Shown: piece by piece, positions 8,299-17,346 of the stretch | Numbering within the stretch: position 1 is the first letter of the stretch | Layout of the letters: each line of letters opens with the position of its first letter | From: Aureispira sp. CCB-QB1 | GTDB lineage: Bacteria > Bacteroidota > Bacteroidia > Chitinophagales > Saprospiraceae | Length of the DNA: 64,000 nt | Assembly (NCBI RefSeq): GCF_000724545.1 | Contig: NZ_JHBV01000033.1 | Span: 39,446 to 103,445 of the forward strand | Direction: 5' to 3' | Position numbers and translations under genes: made by a program | Notes under the pieces: model-generated | The model's input: the letters and a program-made list of their open reading frames with translations, nothing else | Database searches by the model: none | Told to the model about the DNA's origin: nothing

Positions 8299-9730
8299 AT
8301 TTTAAAAATTCTTGAAACCAAAGCCCAGAGTCTTTAATAGTTCGTTCTTGAGTCTTATAATCTACGTGTACCAATCCAAAACGAGGATCGTACCCTTCTG
8401 CCCATTCAAAATTATCCATAAAACTCCATGCAAAATAGCCTCTAATATCAATACCTTCTTGTTGGGCTTGATACACATTTTTTAAATAGTTTTGATAAAA
8501 TTTCACGCGTTGCACATCGTGTATGCGGTTGTTTTCTTTAACATCTTTAAAAGCAGCACCATTTTCAGTAATAATAATTGGTGGTAAGTTTTTATAAGCC
8601 GCAAACTGTTTGAGTATTTGATAAATACCTTGTGGATAAACTTCCCAACCCATTTCAGTAATTTGGCTAGGCGCTACGCCTCTATGCTTAGCTTTTTCCT
8701 CCAAAAGCCAAACATAAGGCAAGATGTATTTTTTCACAACAGTTTGTGTATAATTTTGCAAACCAATAAAATCAAAATCAAAGGCAACTACATCCATATC
8801 TCCAGCCTCAACATATTTTTCAATCCCTTTCATAAATTGAAACCCCTCTGTAGGATAACCCATTCCTAAAAGAGGCTCTATAAAAAGTCGATTGAGTAAG
8901 ATATTAGCTCGATGTGCTGCTTTAGCATGTGCTTTTTTATTCCCCTTAGGGCGTACAGGCGAACAAGAAAGTGTGGTTCCAACGTTCGCATTGGGAACAT
9001 TTTGCCGTATAATTCGACCTCCTTCGGCTTGCACCATGGTTGTATAGTGTGCTGCTCGTAAAAACTTTTTGGGAGCAATATAGCCTGGTGCGTGTACTCC
9101 TGCAAAATAGCCTACCGCCGTAAAAGCCATGGGTTCGTTCAATACCATCCAATTTTTAACCTTACTTCCATATTCTTTGGTAATAAAATTCGTATACTCT
9201 TTGAACCACCCCACAATAGAACGATTTGCCCAGCCGCCCTTATCCTCTAGTGCTTGAGGCAAATCCCAATGATAGATCGTTATCCATGGTTCGATGCCCA
9301 ATTCCAAACAACGATCAATGACTCGGTGATAAAAATCTACTCCTTTGGGATTTGGTTTTCCTGTTCCTTCTGGGAAAATACGAGTCCAAGCAATTGAAAA
9401 TCTAAAAACATCAAAATTCATCTCCTTAACGAGCAAAAGATCATCGTAATAACGATGATAAAAATCGCAAGCAACATCTCCATTCTCTCTATTTTTAACT
9501 TTCTTCGGCTTTTGATGTGTCATATGATCCCAAACAGACGGTCCTTTTCCATCTTCGTTCCACGCCCCTTCGATTTGATAAGCGGCAGTCGCCACACCCC
9601 ACTTAAAGTTTTCTCCAAAATCTTCTTTGGTTAAAGTAGGGTTAGAAATAGCCAACACATTAAAAGGATGGGATAAATAAGTAGCTCCCAACAAAGAGGA
9701 GGAAAATTTAATAAAGTCTCTGCGATTCAT
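8297..9730 (-). CDS. GH1 family beta-glucosidase, Tat-exported
   Basis: 477 aa; residues ~35-477 are a full GH1 (alpha/beta)8 barrel. The general acid/base Glu is in 'VLNEP' (~E199) and the nucleophile Glu in 'ITENGAAF' (~E389); the N-terminal 'FKWGVATAAYQIEGAWNED' signature is present. The enzyme should hydrolyse beta-linked glucosides or galactosides. The N-terminus 'MNRRDFIKFSSSLLGA' is a twin-arginine signal, so export to the periplasm in folded form is likely; most bacterial GH1 enzymes are cytoplasmic. It stands alone, with no sugar transporter next to it. Confidence 0.93.
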   Translation of the reverse strand: MNRRDFIKFSSSLLGATYLSHPFNVLAISNPTLTKEDFGENFKWGVATAAYQIEGAWNEDGKGPSVWDHMTHQKPKKVKNRENGDVACDFYHRYYDDLLLVKEMNFDVFRFSIAWTRIFPEGTGKPNPKGVDFYHRVIDRCLELGIEPWITIYHWDLPQALEDKGGWANRSIVGWFKEYTNFITKEYGSKVKNWMVLNEPMAFTAVGYFAGVHAPGYIAPKKFLRAAHYTTMVQAEGGRIIRQNVPNANVGTTLSCSPVRPKGNKKAHAKAAHRANILLNRLFIEPLLGMGYPTEGFQFMKGIEKYVEAGDMDVVAFDFDFIGLQNYTQTVVKKYILPYVWLLEEKAKHRGVAPSQITEMGWEVYPQGIYQILKQFAAYKNLPPIIITENGAAFKDVKENNRIHDVQRVKFYQNYLKNVYQAQQEGIDIRGYFAWSFMDNFEWAEGYDPRFGLVHVDYKTQERTIKDSGLWFQEFLK

Positions 9731-9821
9731 AATTTTTTTTTATAAAAATAAACTATTTACAGCATCCAACAAAAATCTAGACAAATGATTAGAACAACCA
9801 GTTTCTAATACTCCAACCATC

Positions 9822-9857
9822 AAAAAAATCCTCTTCCTAGCAACTAGAAAGAGGATT
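9822..9857 (-). terminator. Intrinsic terminator of the DUF3857 gene
   Basis: On the minus strand: AATCCTCTT ... AAGAGGATT with an extra inner CTAG/CTAG pairing, then a run of T. It lies 45 bp after the stop of the 688-aa gene. Confidence 0.75.
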
Positions 9858-9902
9858 CATTATGCAACACGGTATACTGGTTGTTACGGGTATTGTTTTG
9901 TT

Positions 9903-11969
9903 TTATGCTCGTTTGGTTTTAAACGAAAATTTAGCGTTTCTAACATCCTTATACGCTTGGTTAACTTCATCCAGCTTCATCACCTCATCTTTAGGAATAA
10001 ATAGTTTTTTCACTTGATAAGTAGATTGGATGCGAATCATATTTGGCTTCATTTGAGTTACCTTCATTTCATAAGAAGCATATTCATTGTCCACTTTTTT
10101 CTCTAGATCACTAATATTTTCTAACTCTACTTCTTCATCAAAAACCAAGTAGTACTCCTCCTTATCTGTTCCCAAATAAGGAACATGATAATCTAAAGTA
10201 CGTTTTTCAGCGTTCACGACATTTCGAATAGAATGCCCTAAAAATTCATCTGCATTGACCTTAAACGTTCCTTTTTCTTCCTTTAATAAATTGTCAATTT
10301 TGACATCATAACCATATTTGAATGCAAAATTTGCCAAAGGCGATGTTTCCATTTTTTCAACCTTTGCATTAGACACTTTTGTTTTAATCTTATCATAAGC
10401 ACGGAAGCTATAATCGTAAGATTCTTGTAGCGTTTTATCTAAAGTATCTGCTTTGTGTCCATTCATAATTCCACCTCTTGCACCTCTTGCATACAATCCA
10501 GAATACGAACTAGAAACTTTTTGAGTAATGCTATTATTTTTAAGATTGACTTGTACTTGAGCACGAATCAAACGTTTATTATTTTCGGCATCCATTAACG
10601 GTCCATTGCCAAAGTTAATTTCTTGAAGTTTAGCATTTCTATCCGTAATATCTCTCATATAACATTTGGTATCGTAGAAATTCCATGGCAATTCATTCAA
10701 ACCACCCATGCCGTTGATAGACAAAAAGCCGTCACCGTTTTTGAATACAAAGAAATAATCTCCAATTTGAGTATTAGAAACAAAGCCCAAATCAATTGGT
10801 CCACTAAAACGACTTTTGGCAATTGCCACATAATAAGGAATATTAAAACGCTCAAAGAAATCTCTATAAATACGCACTAAGTTTCTTCTATCTGTTTTGC
10901 CATTCAACAAGAAATAATCAATCCCCTCACTTTTTTCAAAATCCTCCAATTCTTCATTGATAATTTGCATTTTTTTAGCCACATACTCATTTAATAAATA
11001 TACCTTTTCAATGGCTTGTAAATCTTCTTGTTTTTTGCCAAACGTTTTGGCACCTTCTGCAAACATTTGCTCATAAAACTCTTCTAATTTCTTTTTCTTA
11101 CGAACACGTACTTTTAAGAAATCTTCTGAGTATTGCAAAATTTGATCGGCATAGTTTTTAACTTGAAAAGACAGTTGATCTTGGCGGAAAGCATCAAAGT
11201 TCAATTCATAGATAAAGTACTCCAAGTCATTCTGATAAATTGTTCCTTGCGAATTAGCCTCTGGTACTCCTTTTAGGTTTTTCATCTCCCAACTCAAAAT
11301 TTTGTTGGTTGACGTTGTACGAGTATCTGGTTTGGGCATATTATTATAAATACGACCATCAATTTTTACTTTAAGTGGCACCGAAATACCAAAAGAAGCT
11401 CTTAATGTTGGATACTGGCTGTACAAGTTCACCGTACGACCTTGATCCAAAAACTTAGACTCAATAATCGTAATTGTTTCTAACTCATCTCCTACTTCTA
11501 AGTCCTCCAATTCGTAAATAAACAAATCATCTTTACTTGCATACAAGTTGTCTTCTTCTGTCAATTTTGCAAAAGGTAAATCGCGAACATTGTAATTTTT
11601 AACTTCTCCATTCGCTTTGCGAATACGGACATCAACGGTTTTGTATTGTACATAGTCTGCAATACGCCCTTTGAACCGTTGTATAATTAGTCGATCATAA
11701 TTTTCTAAAGCATCTTCTTTTTGTATTTTAACATGCATTTGTGTTCGATAGGTCGCTAACTGCTCTATGTATGGAAACGTTCCAGAGAATGTCCCACGAC
11801 TATACGTTTCATTATTGATAATAACAGCATCTGCATCTGCATATTCGCTTGGAATTTCTGGCACAGGTGCCATTTCCTCTTTCCAGACATGGTCGCCAAA
11901 ACTTTGAGCCGATAGGTATCCATAGGACAGACTCAATAAAAGAACAATTAGGAAACAATTTTTTTTCAT
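9903..11969 (-). CDS. Exported DUF3857 / transglutaminase-like protein
   Basis: 688 aa with signal peptide 'MKKNCFLIVLLLSLSYGYLSAQ'. Residues ~60-260 match the DUF3857 pattern typical of Bacteroidota ('YDRLIIQRFKGRIADYVQYK', 'DLFIYELEDLEVGDELE'). The middle region (~300-420) resembles the transglutaminase-like segment that usually follows, but I cannot point to a convincing Cys-His-Asp triad. The C-terminal third is strand-rich. Expected location is the periplasm. A terminator lies just downstream and an 837-bp intergenic region upstream. Confidence 0.8.
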   Translation of the reverse strand: MKKNCFLIVLLLSLSYGYLSAQSFGDHVWKEEMAPVPEIPSEYADADAVIINNETYSRGTFSGTFPYIEQLATYRTQMHVKIQKEDALENYDRLIIQRFKGRIADYVQYKTVDVRIRKANGEVKNYNVRDLPFAKLTEEDNLYASKDDLFIYELEDLEVGDELETITIIESKFLDQGRTVNLYSQYPTLRASFGISVPLKVKIDGRIYNNMPKPDTRTTSTNKILSWEMKNLKGVPEANSQGTIYQNDLEYFIYELNFDAFRQDQLSFQVKNYADQILQYSEDFLKVRVRKKKKLEEFYEQMFAEGAKTFGKKQEDLQAIEKVYLLNEYVAKKMQIINEELEDFEKSEGIDYFLLNGKTDRRNLVRIYRDFFERFNIPYYVAIAKSRFSGPIDLGFVSNTQIGDYFFVFKNGDGFLSINGMGGLNELPWNFYDTKCYMRDITDRNAKLQEINFGNGPLMDAENNKRLIRAQVQVNLKNNSITQKVSSSYSGLYARGARGGIMNGHKADTLDKTLQESYDYSFRAYDKIKTKVSNAKVEKMETSPLANFAFKYGYDVKIDNLLKEEKGTFKVNADEFLGHSIRNVVNAEKRTLDYHVPYLGTDKEEYYLVFDEEVELENISDLEKKVDNEYASYEMKVTQMKPNMIRIQSTYQVKKLFIPKDEVMKLDEVNQAYKDVRNAKFSFKTKRA

Positions 11970-12806
11970 AATGAATTTTAATTTAAGTTTATGGTATTTT
12001 GATAAAGAATGCTAAGGAGTCAACTTATTTTCCCTGTTGTTGTAATAAGTTAGTTTGAGACGACCCACATAGTACTTAGAGTATATTGAAATTATATCTT
12101 CAAGCTACAAATGCTTGATTTAGGGACTACAGTTGCTTTTTCAAAACAAAGTGAACTCTATCAAACCTGACTAATCCTTAACCAACTGTTCTGAACAAAC
12201 TTTATCAAGTTATTAAAAAGCTGCTTTGACAAAACTACAGGATATTCCCAAAAATTTAAGCAAAGATTCTTCGTAAGTTACTGTAAAAATACATATTTAA
12301 AGTCAAAAAAGGTTCCAGATTTTAACTTTGAGTTTAATAATTCGACAAAAATAAATAGTTCAACGATAAATCTGGCTAGTACTAATTTTTAGTTATAATA
12401 CATAAATTGTATCTTTACAATAAGTTTTACGATCAGACAATAATACGTCGTGGATTATTTATTTCATGAACTTTGTTTCATGAAGGCACAAGCTTAGTTT
12501 TTTAGTTTTTTTATAAAAAAGTCAAAAAACACCTTTGCATCAGCCTGATTATCAAATCTTAAAAAATCCAAACAATAAAATCACATTCAATTGATAATCA
12601 ACTATGCAACTCCACGAGGTAAGAGACAATAGTCTACTAAAAAAGTGCATTAGGTTGATTCAAAATCTACTGACAACGTTATACGTGTTTAGCACAATAC
12701 CTATGCTTATTACTACAACACTAAAGTATTGATAATTGACCTAATACACTCCAAAAACCTACAAAATATTATACTAGTACCACATATATAAATATAAGAT
12801 ATTGTA
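11970..12806. other. Intergenic, 837 bp
   Basis: Divergent region between the DUF3857 gene and parB. It holds an 8-bp inverted repeat AACTTATT (12022-12029) / AATAAGTT (12044-12051), and a degenerate copy of the intergenic repeat family around 12425-12600 ('cgtcgtggatta', 'cacaagcttagtttttta', 'gattatcaaa'). No credible ORF or RNA gene seen. Confidence 0.45.
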
Positions 12807-13706
12807 ATGGCAAAACGCAAAAACAAAGGATTAGGAATTAGTGCCTTATTAGGTAATATTGATGCAGATATAGAATCTTCAAAAAAGAAGCAAGCTATTG
12901 TAAATGACTTATCCAATACGGTCGCTTTCATTCCTTTGACTAGCATTGAGGTAAATCCTTTTCAACCAAGGGTAGATTTTGACCAAACTGCTTTGAAAGA
13001 GCTGTCTGATTCGATTGCTGTACATGGTCTTATCCAACCAATTACGGTACGTCACCTTGGTAACGACAAGTTTCAATTGATTTCAGGAGAACGTCGTTTG
13101 AGAGCGTCAAAAATGGCTAATTTGGAAGAAATTCCTGCTTTTATCCGTTTGGCAAATGACCAAGAGATGATTGAAATGGCTTTGATTGAAAATATTCAAC
13201 GCCAACAACTAAACCCTATTGAGGTCGCCATCACCTATGGTCGTTTGATGAAGGAATGTAACTTGACGCATTTGCAATTGGCTGAACGTGTCGGCAAAGC
13301 TCGTACAACAATCACCAATTTCACACGCCTACTTTCTCTGCCAGAAGCCATCCAAAAAGGATTAAAAGAGCACGACATTACAATGGGGCATGCCAAAGCT
13401 TTATTAGGAGTTGATGATTATGCTTTTCAAATGGCAACCTACAAAAGTATTATAGAAAAGGAACTTTCCGTTCGCCAAACAGAAGATTTGGTAAAGTTGA
13501 AAAAAAGTGCTGGTACGGGCTCAAAGGCTAAAGGCAAAAAAACGCTCCCTCAAGCTTATCAAAAAGTTCAATCGGAACTAACTTCTATGTTAAGCACAAG
13601 AGTTAATCTCAAAGCTGACGCCAAAGGAAAAGGACAAATTGTGATCAATTTTAGTAATACCGACGATTTGAATCGCATCTTGGATTTGCTAGAAACCAAC
13701 AAATAA
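12807..13706 (+). CDS. parB: Chromosome partitioning protein ParB
   Basis: 299 aa, normal for chromosomal ParB. Short N-terminus 'KRKNKGLGISALLGNID' is the Soj/ParA-interacting tail. The ParB/Srx CTP-binding domain covers ~40-130, with 'FQPRVDF' and 'ISGERRLRASKM' (box II), followed by 'ENIQRQQLNPIE' and a helix-turn-helix ('LAERVGKARTTITNFTRLL', ~165-185). The Lys-rich C-terminus is the dimerisation domain. It should bind parS and load SMC. parA is not adjacent in this window. Confidence 0.95.
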   Translation: MAKRKNKGLGISALLGNIDADIESSKKKQAIVNDLSNTVAFIPLTSIEVNPFQPRVDFDQTALKELSDSIAVHGLIQPITVRHLGNDKFQLISGERRLRASKMANLEEIPAFIRLANDQEMIEMALIENIQRQQLNPIEVAITYGRLMKECNLTHLQLAERVGKARTTITNFTRLLSLPEAIQKGLKEHDITMGHAKALLGVDDYAFQMATYKSIIEKELSVRQTEDLVKLKKSAGTGSKAKGKKTLPQAYQKVQSELTSMLSTRVNLKADAKGKGQIVINFSNTDDLNRILDLLETNK

Positions 13707-13838
13707 ATATCCTTTTTAAAGCTTCTACCAACAAGCTTTAACTCATACGGAACCTATATTTTGATCTTGAATAGAATACTTTAGCATGCATTTTGATTTG
13801 TAATGTATGAGATTTATTTTATTCAAGATTTTTTATTT

Positions 13839-14090
13839 CAATAGTTCGTTGAAACCACGCAGTAGCAGCGAAGCTAAACTTTATTAGTTTGATAATCAAC
13901 AAGTTGTATATTTACTGCGTTTTGTGTTAAAATTTTGATTATCAACTGCGCAGCACTCATGAAGTACCACGAAGTAGCAGCGCAGCTAAACTAATATAAA
14001 TGTGCTTTTTTATCTTTTTTGGTGAAAAAGTAAACAACTAAGCGATAGCGATCTCACGACCGCAGGGAGCTAATCAACGAACTACTATTG
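13839..14090 (+). repeat. Intergenic inverted-repeat element, copy A (252 bp)
   Basis: Ends are CAATAGTTCGTTGA and TCAACGAACTACTATTG, inverted repeats differing by a TAG insertion. Inside are two further nested inverted pairs, TTATTAGTTT / AAACTAATA and GATAATCAA / TTGATTATC, plus GC-richer modules (ccacgcagtagcagcg, ctgcgcagcactcatgaagt, tctcacgaccgcagggagct). It ends 37 bp before the TPR gene start. Copies B-F and several decayed ones share these modules. Confidence 0.8.
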
Positions 14091-14127
14091 TTTAATACCT
14101 TCTCGTATATTTTTATAACTTTTTCTC

Positions 14128-14721
14128 ATGCGCTACCTTCTCTTCTTTTTATCCATTTGTTATTACACTACCTCTATTACAGCTCAAGATAAACTAGTAG
14201 AACAGTTTGAAAAAGGTATTGCAGCTTTTGAAAAAGGCAATTATGCCAAAGCAGAGCGCTTGTTTGATAAATTACTAAAAGAAGAACCTAGTTATGCCGC
14301 AGTATACGTCTGGAAAGGTAAGTGTTTACAAGAATTTGAGGAATATTCTGCTGCATATCAGGCGATTCATACAGCTTGCAACTTAGAACCTACAGAGGCT
14401 AGCTATTGGTTCGAATTGGGTTATTTGAAATACAATCTGGCGATTCATAGTATAAAAAAGCCAGAGCTTTGTGGAGATTGTGGTAAATTTTTGTTGCCTG
14501 AAGGAGAAAGTATCAATACAACGGATTATTATAAAAGTGCTCTAAAAGATTATCAAAAAGCCATTCAATTAAACCCACAATATGCAGACGCTTATTACCA
14601 AATGGCAGTTGCATATACTGCCCTTGCCGAAAAAGAAAAAGCTTGTTTGCAACTTCAAAAAGCCATTGACCTAAAGCACCCCAAAGCTTCAGAATATCAT
14701 CTTGAAATTTGCTCCAATTAG
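14128..14721 (+). CDS. Exported TPR protein, 197 aa
   Basis: Signal peptide 'MRYLLFFLSICYYTTSITAQ' with the usual Bacteroidota 'TAQD' cleavage context. At least three TPR units follow: 'GIAAFEKGNYAKAERLFDKL' (~30-50), 'YSAAYQAIHTACNLEPTEAS' (~75-95) and 'DYQKAIQLNPQYADAYYQMA' (~138-158). There is a Cys cluster between repeats ('ELCGDCGKF', ~113-121). Likely a periplasmic or surface protein-protein interaction module; partner unknown. The gene follows repeat copy A directly, so its promoter may lie in or overlap that element. Confidence 0.8.
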   Translation: MRYLLFFLSICYYTTSITAQDKLVEQFEKGIAAFEKGNYAKAERLFDKLLKEEPSYAAVYVWKGKCLQEFEEYSAAYQAIHTACNLEPTEASYWFELGYLKYNLAIHSIKKPELCGDCGKFLLPEGESINTTDYYKSALKDYQKAIQLNPQYADAYYQMAVAYTALAEKEKACLQLQKAIDLKHPKASEYHLEICSN

Positions 14722-14782
14722 CCTTTTTTACAATTTATTTGTCGATATTCGTCAAAAATTCAGTATTGTTCTTTAACTCCTT

Positions 14783-14798
14783 ATGTGATCAATCACAT
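14783..14798. promoter_or_regulatory. 16-bp palindrome upstream of kmo, possible operator
   Basis: ATGTGAT-CA-ATCACAT is a perfect inverted repeat about 180 bp before the kmo start. It resembles CRP/FNR-family half-sites (TGTGA/TCACA), but the spacer is 4 bp rather than 6. A further half-site-like 'gatcacat' lies near 14922-14929. Confidence 0.35.
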
Positions 14799-14975
14799 TA
14801 ATCACTAAATTATCATCTAAGCATACTCTCAATACAATTGGAACAAATCCATTGGAATCATGCTTAGCCCTTGCTTCTATCCGTAGCTGCAAGGCGATTC
14901 ATCTATTTTATAATTATTGAGATCACATAATTTGCAACAGAACTGTATCAAATTGAGACTATAATCGAATAAAAC

Positions 14976-16334
14976 ATGGAAAAAGCACCCGTAATTATTG
15001 TTGGAGCAGGACTAGCTGGTTCATTAATGGCTATCTACTTGGCTCAAAAAGGCTTGGCAGTTGAAGTTTTTGAAAGTCGTCCAGATATGCGAACGACAGC
15101 TATTAGCGCTGGACGCTCTATTAACTTAGCCTTGTCTGATCGAGGAATTTTACCATTAAAAGAAGTTGGCATTCTAGACAAAGTAATGGCTGAAGCTGTT
15201 AAAATGCCTGGTAGAATGCTGCATTCTGTAGAAGGGCAACTTCAATTCGCTCCTTATGGCAAAGATAGTTCTCAATACATCAATTCTATTTCTCGTGGAG
15301 GATTGAATCAGTTGCTAATGACTGAGGCAGAATCCTACCCTGATGTAAACATTCATTTTAATCAAAAATGTATCGATGTTGATTTTGAGAACAGCATTGT
15401 TACCGTAGAAGATCAAGCTACCCAACAACAAACAACTGTTCAAGGTTGTACTATTATTGGCGGAGATGGAGCTAACTCAGTAGTACGCAATGCTATGGAA
15501 CAAGAAATCGAAGGCTATCAAGCTCATGTAGATTGGTTGGATCATGGTTACAAAGAACTTTCTATTCCTCCGATGCAAGACGCAGGTTTTGCCTTAGAAA
15601 AAAATGCTTTGCACATTTGGCCTAGAGGCAATTATATGTTGATTGCGCTGCCCAATGCAGATGGCAGTTTTACCTGTACCTTATTCTTTCCTTATAAAGG
15701 TAATCCTAGTTTTGAAAGTTTGGATACCCCTGAAAAGATTCAAACATTTTTTGAAGCCCAATTTGGCGATGCTGTACCTCATTTGGTGCACCTCCAAGAA
15801 GAATTCGCCAACAACCCTGTTGGCAAGCTAGGTACCTTAAAATGCTACCCTTGGATACATAACGATAAGGCGGCATTGATTGGAGATGCGGCACACGCCA
15901 TTGTTCCTTTTTATGGGCAAGGTATGAATGCTTCTTTTGAAGATTGTCGAGTACTAAATGCTTGTATTGAAACGCATGGTGTAGGCAACTGGGCAGCAGC
16001 TTATAGCGCCTATCAAGATTTGCGCAAAGTTAATGGAGATGCTATTGGCGATTTGGCTGTAGAAAACTTTTATGAAATGCGTGACCATGTTGCCGATCCG
16101 ACCTTTCGAAAAAAACGTGCCCTAGAGCATATCCTAGAAAACACCTATGATGATTATCATTCAAAATATTCCTTAGTTACCTTCCAACCTGATGTGCCTT
16201 ATGCTGTCGCAAGGAATTTAGGAAACCAACAGGATGCCCTATTGATGAACTTATGTAAAGAGGTAGAAGATATTAAAACTCTAGATATTCCTAGTGTTTA
16301 CCAACAGCTTAAAGCTCTAAAGACACAAGTTTAA
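14976..16334 (+). CDS. kmo: Kynurenine 3-monooxygenase
   Basis: 452 aa, the expected length. FAD-dependent aromatic hydroxylase with the dinucleotide motif 'IIVGAGLAGSLMAIYLAQKG' (residues ~6-25), 'RSINLALSDRG' (~47-57), a second FAD motif 'IIGGDGANSVVR', and the GD/substrate segment 'GDAAHAIVPFYGQGMNASFE' (~303-322), which is distinctive of KMO. It converts L-kynurenine to 3-hydroxykynurenine with NADPH and O2, on the route from tryptophan to quinolinate/NAD or its degradation. No kynureninase or tryptophan dioxygenase gene is nearby. The deaminase gene follows after 34 bp, so the two are probably co-transcribed. Confidence 0.93.
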   Translation: MEKAPVIIVGAGLAGSLMAIYLAQKGLAVEVFESRPDMRTTAISAGRSINLALSDRGILPLKEVGILDKVMAEAVKMPGRMLHSVEGQLQFAPYGKDSSQYINSISRGGLNQLLMTEAESYPDVNIHFNQKCIDVDFENSIVTVEDQATQQQTTVQGCTIIGGDGANSVVRNAMEQEIEGYQAHVDWLDHGYKELSIPPMQDAGFALEKNALHIWPRGNYMLIALPNADGSFTCTLFFPYKGNPSFESLDTPEKIQTFFEAQFGDAVPHLVHLQEEFANNPVGKLGTLKCYPWIHNDKAALIGDAAHAIVPFYGQGMNASFEDCRVLNACIETHGVGNWAAAYSAYQDLRKVNGDAIGDLAVENFYEMRDHVADPTFRKKRALEHILENTYDDYHSKYSLVTFQPDVPYAVARNLGNQQDALLMNLCKEVEDIKTLDIPSVYQQLKALKTQV

Positions 16335-16368
16335 GTATAAAAATAGTTAATACAAATAAATCGGAACG

Positions 16369-16800
16369 ATGGATAAATTTATGCAAGCGGCTATTGATGA
16401 GGCAAAAAAAGGACGTGATACGGGTGGAATTCCCATTGGTTCCGTCTTAGTTAAAGGAGAGACTGTTATTGGAGCAGGACACAACCAACGTGTTCAGCAA
16501 AATGATCCAATGGCACATGCTGAAATTGACTGCCTCAAACAAGCTGGGCGAGTAGGTTCCTACAAAGATATGGTGCTTTATTCTACCTTAATGCCTTGTT
16601 ATTTATGTGCAGGTGCAGTAGTACAATTTGGGATTAAGCGTGTTGTCGTAGGAGAAAACACAACATTTCCTGGAGCAGAGGCTTTTATGAAAGAACATGG
16701 GGTGGAAATCATTAACCTGCAAAACCAAGAATGCATTGACCTAATGACAACTTTTATTGAGCAATACCCAAAGCTTTGGAACGAAGATATTGGTGAATAA
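16369..16800 (+). CDS. Nucleobase deaminase resembling yeast-type cytosine deaminase
   Basis: 143 aa, single CDA-fold domain. Zinc site and catalytic Glu are visible: H50-A-E52 in 'PMAHAEIDCL' and C77/C80 in 'MPCYLCAGA'. Overall layout, the 'VPIG/IPIG' start, 'VVGENTTF' and the terminal 'WNEDIGE' match my memory of Saccharomyces Fcy1 (which ends in a similar EDIGE) better than TadA or guanine deaminase. Expected reaction: cytosine to uracil and ammonia. It is likely in an operon with kmo, although the pathways are not obviously linked. Guanine or another base as substrate is possible. Confidence 0.8.
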   Translation: MDKFMQAAIDEAKKGRDTGGIPIGSVLVKGETVIGAGHNQRVQQNDPMAHAEIDCLKQAGRVGSYKDMVLYSTLMPCYLCAGAVVQFGIKRVVVGENTTFPGAEAFMKEHGVEIINLQNQECIDLMTTFIEQYPKLWNEDIGE

Positions 16801-16817
16801 CAACGTTATGGTATCCC

Positions 16818-16858
16818 CAAAGTGATTTGATTACTCAATGTATAATCAAATCACTTTG
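16818..16858. terminator. Hairpin between convergent genes, probable terminator
   Basis: CAAAGTGATTTGATTA pairs exactly with TAATCAAATCACTTTG (16-bp stem, 9-nt loop). It lies between the deaminase stop (16800) and the ABM-domain gene stop (16882). Flanking T-runs are weak. Confidence 0.65.
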
Positions 16859-16881
16859 AGGAAAACTCTAATAATATTACC

Positions 16882-17178
16882 TTATCCAATTTGTGTCATT
16901 TCATGCACTGCAAACTCCTCTAAAGCACCCTCTGTTGCTTTCTTGTACGCTTCTAAATGGCTGTTATTAATATGCTGCTCCCACAATGCTCTACTTTCCC
17001 AATTTTCATAAAACAAAAACAAGTTTTTATTGTTGTTATCTTGATGCAAATCATAATTAAGGCAACCTTCTTCTGCTCTTGTCACCTCAATGAGTTTTAA
17101 TAATTCCGCTTTCACCAAATCTCTTTTCTCCTCTTTTGCCACTATTCTGGCTACAATTGTTAATTTTTGATTCGTCAT
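16882..17178 (-). CDS. Antibiotic biosynthesis monooxygenase (ABM) domain protein
   Basis: 98 aa, the size of a stand-alone dimeric alpha/beta barrel ABM domain. Typical elements are 'TIVARIVAKEEKRDLVKAEL', 'TRAEEGCLNYDLHQDNN', 'NLFLFYENWESRALWEQHIN' and 'HLEAY'. Members include the quinol monooxygenase YgiN and related small cofactor-free oxygenases, so quinone handling or redox stress is plausible. It lies on the same strand as the nitroreductase gene 170 bp upstream. Confidence 0.85.
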   Translation of the reverse strand: MTNQKLTIVARIVAKEEKRDLVKAELLKLIEVTRAEEGCLNYDLHQDNNNKNLFLFYENWESRALWEQHINNSHLEAYKKATEGALEEFAVHEMTQIG

Positions 17179-17346
17179 TTTTTTTAGTTTTGTTTAGAAG
17201 TTGTTTAAAATGGCATCTTTTTTAAATAGGAGTACACCTTGAAGGAACAATGAAGCTAATAGTCGTAACTATTGGACGAAAATCCAACGCAAAGGAGCGC
17301 AAAAAGTGATTCCATATTTGATGATTACTTAATTTTAAACATCTAC

